A stretch of DNA of 64,000 nt from an uncultured bacterium (GTDB lineage Bacteria > Patescibacteriota > Minisyncoccia > Phycocordibacterales > UBA9973). The notes beneath the pieces were generated by a model, which worked only from the letters and a program-made list of their open reading frames with translations, was not told where the DNA came from and did no database searches. Of the stretch, positions 56,891 to 64,000 are shown in pieces. Both the position numbers and the translations under genes were made by a program. How positions within the stretch are numbered: position 1 is the stretch's first letter; each line of letters opens with the position of its first letter. Location: NCBI GenBank assembly GCA_903825255.1, contig CAIJZZ010000030.1, positions 1 to 64,000 of the forward strand, written 5' to 3'.

Positions 56891-57829
56891 ATGAAAAACT
56901 TTGCTATCTTATCGGGTTCAGATCCAAACTCAAAAAAATTTGCAAAAAAAATTGCAAAAATTCTTAAGACCAGTGTTACTTATGTTAAAATGACTGATTT
57001 CTCTGATGGAGAATTTAAGCCAAAAATAACAAAAAGTGTACGTGGAAAAATTGTATTTATAGTACAATCCACAAACATTCCATTAAGAAATTTATTTGAA
57101 ATACTTTTATTGGGAGATGCATGCATGAGGGCATCTGCTTTATCTATTATTGCCGTAATACCATATTATGGTTTTGCTAGGCAGGACAGAAAAGATGAAG
57201 CAAGAGTCCCTATTACTGCAAAAGTAATAGCAAATTTGCTTCAAGCTACATTTTTTAACAGAGTAATCTGTATGGATTTACACTCAGATCAAATTCAAGG
57301 ATTTTTTAATATTCCAGTGGATCACTTATACGCATCAAGCGTTTTTGTGAAATATATTAAAAAACTTAAATTAAAGAATCTAATTATGGCTTCTGCTGAC
57401 GCTGGTGGTGCAAAGCGAGCTGGGAGTTATGCAAAATTTCTTAACACAGATTTTGTTATCTGTCATAAGCAAAGAAGTGGACCCAATAAAGTTGAGAAAA
57501 TAATTATTATTGGAGACGTAAAAGGGAAGGACGTTGTTTTTATTGACGATCTTGCTGATACAACAAATACTATAATAAAAGCTACAGAAGAAGCCTATGC
57601 ACAGGGAGCAAATAGTGTGAGGGCATTATGTTCACATCCTGTTTTGTCTGGAGGAGCTTATTCTAAAATTGAAAAAAGTCAGTTAGTAGAATTTATTGTA
57701 ACTACAACACTTCCTTTAAAAGAAAATATTAAAAAAATCAATGTACTTTCGGTTGAGGAAGAATTTGCTCATGCAATTAGTTGTGTAGTGAATAATAGAT
57801 CAATAAGTTCAAGGTATAAAGTTTCCTAA
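56891..57829 (+). CDS. prs: Ribose-phosphate pyrophosphokinase
   Basis: FSDGEFKPKI, YYGFARQDRKDEARVPITAKVIANLL, DLHSDQIQGFF, VVFIDDLADTTNTIIKA. Confidence 0.9.
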   Translation: MKNFAILSGSDPNSKKFAKKIAKILKTSVTYVKMTDFSDGEFKPKITKSVRGKIVFIVQSTNIPLRNLFEILLLGDACMRASALSIIAVIPYYGFARQDRKDEARVPITAKVIANLLQATFFNRVICMDLHSDQIQGFFNIPVDHLYASSVFVKYIKKLKLKNLIMASADAGGAKRAGSYAKFLNTDFVICHKQRSGPNKVEKIIIIGDVKGKDVVFIDDLADTTNTIIKATEEAYAQGANSVRALCSHPVLSGGAYSKIEKSQLVEFIVTTTLPLKENIKKINVLSVEEEFAHAISCVVNNRSISSRYKVS

Positions 57830-57850
57830 AAGATTGTTTTTAAAATAATA

Positions 57851-57888
57851 AGAGCATCAATAGTTAATGTTGACGCTCTTTTTTTATT
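57851..57888 (+). terminator. Rho-independent terminator
   Basis: AGAGCATCAAtagttaatgTTGACGCTCTTTTTTT. Confidence 0.85.
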
Positions 57889-57913
57889 GCCAATTTTATG
57901 ATATATTTTAAGA

Positions 57914-59254
57914 ATGCAAAACAGAATTTATATTAAAGACTTAAAAGATAATATTGGCAAAGAAATTATTATTGCCGGCTGGGTGGATGTGCGTCGTGAT
58001 CAAGGTAAGATGGTCTTCTTTGATATGCGGGATGTGACAGGAAAGGTTCAATGCGTGGCTTTGCCGATGCATGAACAAGCGACCGATCAAGCAAAATTAA
58101 TTCGTCCAGAATGGGTTTTAAAAATTAGTGGAATGGTAAATAAAAGACCAGAAAAAAATATTAAGGCTGGTGTTTTAAATGGTGAGGTTGAGCTCGAAGT
58201 AAAATATATTGAAGTCTTAAATGAAGCCAGAGAATTACCATTTGCAAATGATGCAGAATTAAATATTGATACACTTTTGGATTATCGACCGCTCACTTTA
58301 CGCCGCGCCCGAGAAGAAGCAATTTTTAAAGTGCAAAGTGTCATTTTAAGTTCTTTCAAGGATTTTTTAAATAGTGAAGGTTTTACAGAATTTCGTGCTC
58401 CTTCGCTCGTGGGTGGAGATGCGGAGGGTGGTACAGAAGTTTTTAAAGTTCCATATTTTTATGATCAGACTGCTTACCTTGCCACGAGTCCGCAACTTTA
58501 TAAACAAATGATGGTAGGAGTCTTTGAAAGAGTTTTCACCGTGGTCAATGTCTTTCGGGCTGAGAAACATTCTACGACAAGACATTTAAATGAATATACA
58601 TCACTCGATTTAGAAATGGGCTTTATTGAAGGTCCGGAAGATGTGATGAAATTAGAAAGTCGTTTATTAAAATATGTTACCGAAAAATTAAAAGAAAAAT
58701 GTACGCATGAATTTAAATTATTAAATGTAGAATTTCCATTAATACCAGATGGGGAAATGTTCCCAAGTATGAAGCTGACCGATGCACAGAAATTAATTTC
58801 TGATTCAACCGGGGTAGATTGTACACAAGAGCCTGATCTAGAACCCGAACACGAACGCTGGCTTTCGGAATATGCTAAAAAAGAATTTAATTCTGATTTT
58901 ATTTTTATTACCAACTATCCTAGGACTAAAAGGCCATTTTACGCGATGGATGATGAAAAATTAGAAGGTAGAACTAAATGTTACGATTTATTGTTTAAAG
59001 GCCTTGAATTGCTTTCTGGTAGCCAACGAGAGCATCGTTATGATGTTTTAATAGATAAAATGAAATGGAAAGGTTTGAATCCAGAAAAATTTAGTTTTTA
59101 TTTACAGGCCTTTAAATATGGTATGCCTCCACATGGTGGACTCGCTATGGGCCTCGAACGTTTGACGGCTCGATTCTTGAATATCCCAAACATTAAAGAA
59201 GCGACACTTTTCCCTCGTGATATCAATCGTATTGATAAAAGGCTTTCGGAATAA
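57914..59254 (+). CDS. aspS: Aspartyl-tRNA synthetase, archaeal-like compact type without GAD domain
   Basis: 446 aa; GWVDVRRDQGKMVFFDMRDVTGKVQCV, YLATSPQLYKQMMVGVFERVFTVVNVFRAEKHSTTRHLNEYTSLDLEM, GGLAMGLERLTARFL. Confidence 0.88.
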   Translation: MQNRIYIKDLKDNIGKEIIIAGWVDVRRDQGKMVFFDMRDVTGKVQCVALPMHEQATDQAKLIRPEWVLKISGMVNKRPEKNIKAGVLNGEVELEVKYIEVLNEARELPFANDAELNIDTLLDYRPLTLRRAREEAIFKVQSVILSSFKDFLNSEGFTEFRAPSLVGGDAEGGTEVFKVPYFYDQTAYLATSPQLYKQMMVGVFERVFTVVNVFRAEKHSTTRHLNEYTSLDLEMGFIEGPEDVMKLESRLLKYVTEKLKEKCTHEFKLLNVEFPLIPDGEMFPSMKLTDAQKLISDSTGVDCTQEPDLEPEHERWLSEYAKKEFNSDFIFITNYPRTKRPFYAMDDEKLEGRTKCYDLLFKGLELLSGSQREHRYDVLIDKMKWKGLNPEKFSFYLQAFKYGMPPHGGLAMGLERLTARFLNIPNIKEATLFPRDINRIDKRLSE

Positions 59255-59257
59255 ATT

Positions 59258-59953
59258 ATGGAATTAAAAAATAAAATTGTTGTTATAACAGGAGGAAGTA
59301 AAGGCCTTGGAAAGTTCTTAGCAATTTTGTTTTTAAAAGAAGGTTCTACTGTGATTATTTCTTCACATGATAAAAATGAGTTAGAAAAAACAGCTCAAGA
59401 GATAAACGCTATAGCTATAGTCGCAGATGTTACTAAAGAAAATGAAGTTCAAAATCTAGCAAAAAAAGTTATGATTGATTTTGGCAAAATAGATATTTGG
59501 GTAAATAATGCTGGAATTTTATTTAAATTTCCAAAAGGAGAATTAATTGATATAGAAAAAGTTCATAAAATATTTGATGTAAATTTTTTAGGTACAGTTT
59601 TTGGTTGTAGGGCTGCGTTGGAAAATATGAAAAATAATGATAGCGGACTTATTTTAAATATAGTTTCAAAAGCAGCTATCGATGCAACTCGAGCTGTAAA
59701 TTTTAAAATTTATGTTGCAAGTAAGTGGGCAGTAAGAGGATTTATGCAAGCATTTAAATTTGAAAATATTGGTTCTAAATTAAAAATTGTTTCAGTTTAT
59801 CCAGGTGGAATTATGACAGATCTTTGGAAAGGTTTGGATATTAAAGATTTTGATAGATATTTAAAACCTGAAAATGTAGCAGAAGAAATTATTGAAAATC
59901 TAAAAAAAGAAAATCCCGAAGAAGAACAGGTGATAAAAAGAACCATAATCTAA
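59258..59953 (+). CDS. SDR-family oxidoreductase
   Basis: VVITGGSKGLGKFLAILF, NNAGILF, YVASKWAVRGFMQAF. Confidence 0.9.
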   Translation: MELKNKIVVITGGSKGLGKFLAILFLKEGSTVIISSHDKNELEKTAQEINAIAIVADVTKENEVQNLAKKVMIDFGKIDIWVNNAGILFKFPKGELIDIEKVHKIFDVNFLGTVFGCRAALENMKNNDSGLILNIVSKAAIDATRAVNFKIYVASKWAVRGFMQAFKFENIGSKLKIVSVYPGGIMTDLWKGLDIKDFDRYLKPENVAEEIIENLKKENPEEEQVIKRTII

Positions 59954-59957
59954 ATCA

Positions 59958-60311
59958 ATGTATACGATTAAAGGTAAAGTAATCAAGGGTGATGGATATG
60001 GTAGAAAGATTGGTTATCCTACAATAAATCTAGATAGAAAATATTTTTTAAGAATGAAAGATAAAACACCTTTTGGTGTGTATAGTGGTGTTGTATTTTT
60101 AAAAAATAAAAAATATAAAGCTGGAATAATCATTGGTCCACTTGATAAAAAAAGCTTGCCGAAAATAGAAGCACATTTAATTAACTTTAATAAAAATATT
60201 TATGGTGAAAAAGTTACGCTTGAAATTCATAAATTTATTAGAAAGTTTAAAGAATTTAAAACAGAAAAAGAATTAATTTTACAAATAAAAAAAGATTTAA
60301 AAAAATGTTAG
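59958..60311 (+). CDS. Stand-alone riboflavin kinase domain
   Basis: IKGKVIKGDGYGRKIGYPTINLD, GVYSGVVF, EAHLINFNKNIYGEKVTLEIHKFIR; no FAD synthetase domain. Confidence 0.82.
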   Translation: MYTIKGKVIKGDGYGRKIGYPTINLDRKYFLRMKDKTPFGVYSGVVFLKNKKYKAGIIIGPLDKKSLPKIEAHLINFNKNIYGEKVTLEIHKFIRKFKEFKTEKELILQIKKDLKKC

Positions 60312-61225
60312 AAAAAATAAAAGAAAAAAAATCATATTGGGGGCCTATTTTAATAATTATTGCCGCATTACTCTGGGCATTTGATGGAGTCATCCGTCGG
60401 AATTTATATTCACTTCCACCGATTACGATAATTTTCTTTGAGCATTTAATCGGACTTGTAATATTATTTCCATTTGTAGCTAAATATGTTTTTAAAACAC
60501 ATTTTACGAAACATGAATGGTTTTTAATAATTTTAATTTCTGTTTTGAGTGGACTTTTAGGAACACTCTGGTTTACCACGGCTCTTTTAAAAGTACACTT
60601 TATTTCTTTTTCTGTAGTATTTCTTTTACAAAAACTTCAACCAATATTTGCGATAGGTACAGCCTCTATATTCTTAAAAGAAAAATTTGATAAAAGATAT
60701 ATTGTTTGGGCTGTTGTAGCGCTTCTATCAGCTTATTTTGTTACATTTAAAGATGGCTTAGTTGATTTTAAAACCGGTGAGGGGACTATTATAGCAGCAC
60801 TTTATGCATTTGGAGCGGCTGTGGCCTGGGGATCTTCCACGACATTTTCGAAAATGCTTTTGAATAAAGTTCGAGCGGAAGTCAGTACCTTTTACCGTTT
60901 TTTGTTTACCGTTTTAATTGCTTTGCCAATATTATTGATATTTGGTTACGGTTCAAGTTTAAATACGATTACATTAGTTCAAGCAGGGTATTTTATACTT
61001 ATTGCTGTTTCGACAGGCATGGTAGCATTATTGATTTATTATAAAGGATTAGCTAAAACACCTGTACATATTTCTACGATTTTAGAATTGACTTTCCCTT
61101 TTATTGCAATTTTTGTAGATATGAAGTTATATCATACAAGATTATCTGTGATGCAGTGGATAGCTTCCCTTGTACTTGTCTTTAGTATTTACAAAATTGC
61201 TCAATTGCGTGGAGCTAATGTATAA
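60305..61225 (+). CDS. DMT-family (EamA) transporter
   Basis: Ten hydrophobic segments, two EamA-like halves. Confidence 0.87.
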   Translation: MLEKIKEKKSYWGPILIIIAALLWAFDGVIRRNLYSLPPITIIFFEHLIGLVILFPFVAKYVFKTHFTKHEWFLIILISVLSGLLGTLWFTTALLKVHFISFSVVFLLQKLQPIFAIGTASIFLKEKFDKRYIVWAVVALLSAYFVTFKDGLVDFKTGEGTIIAALYAFGAAVAWGSSTTFSKMLLNKVRAEVSTFYRFLFTVLIALPILLIFGYGSSLNTITLVQAGYFILIAVSTGMVALLIYYKGLAKTPVHISTILELTFPFIAIFVDMKLYHTRLSVMQWIASLVLVFSIYKIAQLRGANV

Positions 61226-61267
61226 GATATATTGGTCAGTGTTAATTAATAGTAAAATATACAAATT

Positions 61268-61558
61268 ATGAAAGACATTAAACGATTTGATAAAGTTACA
61301 GCTTTAAAATACAACAAACAAATTTCTGGTTGGAATCTTGATGAAAAATATAAAACCATTTCCCACGAATTTAACTTTAAAGATTTTAAAGGTTCAATAA
61401 ATTTTGTAAAAAAAGTAGCCAAAATAGCTGAGAGGGAAGATCATCATCCTGACATTCATATTTTTTACAATAAAGTTTTAATTGAGCTTTCTACTCATTC
61501 TCTAGGTGGGCTATCTGCTAAAGATTTCTTAGTTGCTTCACAAATAGATACAGTTTAA
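61268..61558 (+). CDS. 4a-hydroxytetrahydrobiopterin dehydratase (pterin carbinolamine dehydratase)
   Basis: GWNLDEKYKTISHEFNFKDFKGSINFVKKVAKIAEREDHHPDIHIFYNKVLIELSTHSLGGLSAKDFLVASQID. Confidence 0.88.
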   Translation: MKDIKRFDKVTALKYNKQISGWNLDEKYKTISHEFNFKDFKGSINFVKKVAKIAEREDHHPDIHIFYNKVLIELSTHSLGGLSAKDFLVASQIDTV

Positions 61559-62137
61559 TTAGCCTACAAATTTTCCTTTAAAAATTATTTCAGAAAGAGG
61601 TTTGCGATCGTTCGGTGTTTCTCCAGCTCGCATATTTTCTGGAAGGTCTTCAATTTTACCGTGTTTACCTACGGCTATTGCCATTTCAACTTTATATTCA
61701 TCAGGAATATTGAGCTCTGTTTTTGCTCTTTCATAATCAAAGCCTGACATACCATGGGCAATAATATCCATATCTGTTGCCTGTAAGGCTAGATTTTCCC
61801 AAGCTGCACCTGTGTCTGAAGAATGAGTATTATATTCATGACCGTCGCCACGAATTTTGGAAATGACTATTATTAAGACACTAGCTTTTGCACACCAGAC
61901 TTGATTCCAATCTGATAATAAAGAAATAAATTTTTTAAAATCCTCGGTACCATTTTCAGCATAGATAAATCTCCAAGGTTGGATATTAAAAGCAGAAGGC
62001 GCCCAGCGAGCAGCATCAAAAAGGGTCATGAGTTCTTCCTCGGATATAGTCTCCCCAGACATGGCCCGAGGAGAATAACGTTTTAAAAATACATCATCAA
62101 TTGGATAATTAGTATTTCTATTATTTAATATTTTCAT
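61559..62137 (-). CDS. Nitroreductase family protein
   Basis: RYSPRAMSGETISEEELMTLFDAARWAPSAFNIQPWRFIYA; start at MKILNNRN (62137) avoids overlap with pepA. Confidence 0.87.
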   Translation of the reverse strand: MKILNNRNTNYPIDDVFLKRYSPRAMSGETISEEELMTLFDAARWAPSAFNIQPWRFIYAENGTEDFKKFISLLSDWNQVWCAKASVLIIVISKIRGDGHEYNTHSSDTGAAWENLALQATDMDIIAHGMSGFDYERAKTELNIPDEYKVEMAIAVGKHGKIEDLPENMRAGETPNDRKPLSEIIFKGKFVG

Positions 62138-62174
62138 GTTTTGATTATAACATTTTTTAGTGTAAAATAATAAT

Positions 62175-63584
62175 ATGAAAATAACATTTAAAAACAACAT
62201 AAAAGATATAAAGGAGGAGATACTTTTTGTTTCAGTTGATCCTAAAAATAAGGATGAAATTATTAAAGAAAATGGTGTGAAAACTCTTTATTTGAAATGC
62301 GATGAAACAATGAATTTAAGAAAACTTTATTTACTTATTCGTAAAATGGTAGTAATGGTAAAAGGTGTAAAAGCTGAAAAATTTGCTTTTGATTTTAACG
62401 ATTTTAAATTTAAAGCTTTGAAAGTTTCAGACATTGAATTAGGTGAATTAATTGGAACTCAGCTCGATTTCGCCAATTATGAATTCAATATTTACAAAAC
62501 AAAACCCAAAGAGGGTTTTCCGAATATTTCTGAAATTTTTATTTTAGGAACAGAAAAGCCTGCCCGAACTGCGAAGCAGGGCGCGGAAATTCAAAATGCA
62601 ATATTTAAAGGAAATATTATTACAGGAGAAGTGAACAAGACACGTACGCTTTCAAATATTCCGGGAGGAGATATGACACCAAAGATTTTAGCTGACAAAG
62701 CAAAAGTAGCAGTCAAAGGAATGCCAGTGAAAGTAACTGTGCTAGGAGAAAAAGAAATGGAAAAGCAAAAAATGCAAGCAATACTTTCTGTTGGTCGCGG
62801 ATCGATTGAAGAGTCAAAATTTATTATTATGGAATACAGCGGAGGAAATAAAGGAGAGAAACCAATTGTACTTGTCGGCAAAGGTGTGACTTTTGATACA
62901 GGTGGAATAAATTTAAAACCTTCATCGGCTTTACTTGGAATGAATATGGATATGTCCGGTGGTGCATCTGTAATCCATACTTTAGCACTTGTGGCAAAAA
63001 TGAAATTAAAAAAGAATGTTGTAGGGCTTATTCCATCAGTTGAAAATATGGCTTCTGGTAATGCTTATCGTCCTGGGGATGTGATTCGTTCAATGTCTGG
63101 TCAAACTATTGAAGTTTTAAATACAGATGCTGAAGGGCGAGTGATTTTAGCTGATGCACTGACTTATGCTCAAAAATATAATCCTGAAGTTGTGATCGAC
63201 GTGGCGACGTTGACTGGAGCGGCATGTGTGGCTTTGGGCGAACGGGCATCAGCTATTTTTACAGACAATGATCAGCTGGCAAAAAAATTAGAAGAAGTTG
63301 GTGAAAAAACAGGAGATTATGTCTGGCGATTACCTATGTGGGAGGAATATGAAAATGAAATAAAAGGGAGCTTAGGGGACTGGACCAATGTACATAATAA
63401 AGATTCGCGTTACGGCGGGGCGACTTATGGTGCAATTTTTTTACATCAATTTATCAAAGGCTATAAATGGGCTCATATTGATATGGCTCCACGAATGACC
63501 GCTATGGCTGGAGAAAACCTCGCTTCAGGTGCATTAGGGACACCAGTAAGGCTATTATATAAGTTTATTGAAGAATATAAATAA
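62175..63584 (+). CDS. pepA: Leucyl aminopeptidase (M17)
   Basis: VGKGVTFDTGGINLKPSSALLGMNMDMSGGA, NTDAEGRVILADALTYA. Confidence 0.94.
   Translation: MKITFKNNIKDIKEEILFVSVDPKNKDEIIKENGVKTLYLKCDETMNLRKLYLLIRKMVVMVKGVKAEKFAFDFNDFKFKALKVSDIELGELIGTQLDFANYEFNIYKTKPKEGFPNISEIFILGTEKPARTAKQGAEIQNAIFKGNIITGEVNKTRTLSNIPGGDMTPKILADKAKVAVKGMPVKVTVLGEKEMEKQKMQAILSVGRGSIEESKFIIMEYSGGNKGEKPIVLVGKGVTFDTGGINLKPSSALLGMNMDMSGGASVIHTLALVAKMKLKKNVVGLIPSVENMASGNAYRPGDVIRSMSGQTIEVLNTDAEGRVILADALTYAQKYNPEVVIDVATLTGAACVALGERASAIFTDNDQLAKKLEEVGEKTGDYVWRLPMWEEYENEIKGSLGDWTNVHNKDSRYGGATYGAIFLHQFIKGYKWAHIDMAPRMTAMAGENLASGALGTPVRLLYKFIEEYK
62558..62583. repeat. Short GC-rich hairpin inside pepA
   Basis: GCCTGCccgaactgcgaaGCAGGGC, read as KPARTAKQG, in an otherwise AT-rich gene. 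Confidence 0.55.
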
Positions 63585-63590
63585 AAAATT

Positions 63591-63869
63591 ATGAACAATG
63601 AAGTAGATTTATTAAGAAAAGTTGAAGAATTGACTGCCAAACTCAATCAAGTATTTGGTGAGAAAGGAAGACATTTTTTTGTTCGATATCCTTTGACTTT
63701 TGCTATTTTGATTGTGTTTGGGGTAGTAATGGTGACTGAAGGGATAAAGCTTTGGCTTTTAGAAATCCCATTTTTTAAGGATAAACCATATATGATGCTT
63801 TTGGGTGGTTTATTGGTTCTAATAATTACTGGTAGTTTGTATAAAAAACTTAGAAAGATAAAAGAATAG
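63591..63869 (+). CDS. Small two-TM membrane protein
   Basis: 92 aa, N-terminal helix and two TM segments. Confidence 0.6.
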   Translation: MNNEVDLLRKVEELTAKLNQVFGEKGRHFFVRYPLTFAILIVFGVVMVTEGIKLWLLEIPFFKDKPYMMLLGGLLVLIITGSLYKKLRKIKE

Positions 63870-63950
63870 AATTGATTGACATTTGGTTTAAATACTTCTA
63901 AAATCAATTTTAGATATTTTTGATTTTTAACTTAAATAAATATATAAGCC

Positions 63951-64000
63951 ATGAATAGAATACCTATAACCCAGAAAATGTTCTTCGAAAGAATAGAAGA
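63951..64000 (+). CDS. Truncated CDS at window edge (MNRIPITQKMFFERIEE...)
   Basis: ATG with open frame to the end of window; the IPIT start is reminiscent of GreA but too short to assign. Confidence 0.35.
   Translation, partial: MNRIPITQKMFFERIE

Noticed and set aside
1-64000. CRISPR arrays, rRNA genes, transposases, prophage structural genes
   Set aside because: No regularly spaced direct repeats, rRNA signatures or transposase/phage ORFs were seen; the PaaX/Cas2-like protein is not evidence of CRISPR.

Overview
The window is a contiguous stretch of a small AT-rich bacterial genome. Gene content suggests a Candidate Phyla Radiation / Parcubacteria-type (Patescibacteria) chromosome; this is inferred from reduced proteins, CPR-typical families and split/short housekeeping genes. 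It is mostly housekeeping: rbfA-infB; rpmJ-rpsM-rpsK-rpsD-rpoA-rplQ-rplM-rpsI; grpE/dnaK/dnaJ; alaS, cysS, trpS, aspS; dnaB, recR, metK, prs, typA, clpC. There are three minus-strand tRNAs (Leu-TAA, Cys-GCA, Tyr-GTA). No rRNA, CRISPR array or transposase was seen. Two things stand out. (1) Palindromic insertions inside protein-coding genes. The cysteine desulfurase and mnmA genes carry in-frame, 78-116 nt quasi-palindromes with GC-rich cores. One core family is shared and encodes the recurring peptide NGLAE..(K/R)EDRGPEK in two unrelated proteins. Their outer arms are locus-specific inverted repeats of about 15-31 nt. A second palindromic core, ACCCCGTCRYTCGCGARYGACRGGGT, occurs in metK, in a TraG/VirD4-like ATPase gene and beside tRNA-Tyr. 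This resembles the concept of the Rickettsia palindromic elements but in a CPR-like genome. (2) A zinc-ribbon array. Four large paralogous Cys-rich proteins have paired N- and C-terminal zinc ribbons, a C/N/S-rich repetitive middle and an invariant ...CY..(E/K)(V/I)Y C-terminus. They are interleaved with grpE, dnaK, dnaJ, an ABC exporter and two conjugation-type ATPases. Further observations include a catalytically dead HtrA-like protein, an orphan ATP synthase c subunit with a secreted-like coiled-coil extension, a tRNA-Cys relic, a GIY-YIG gene running into tRNA-Tyr, and a long stem that would sequester the clpC start codon. All calls are by eye from the sequence and the supplied ORF track; no searches were run.
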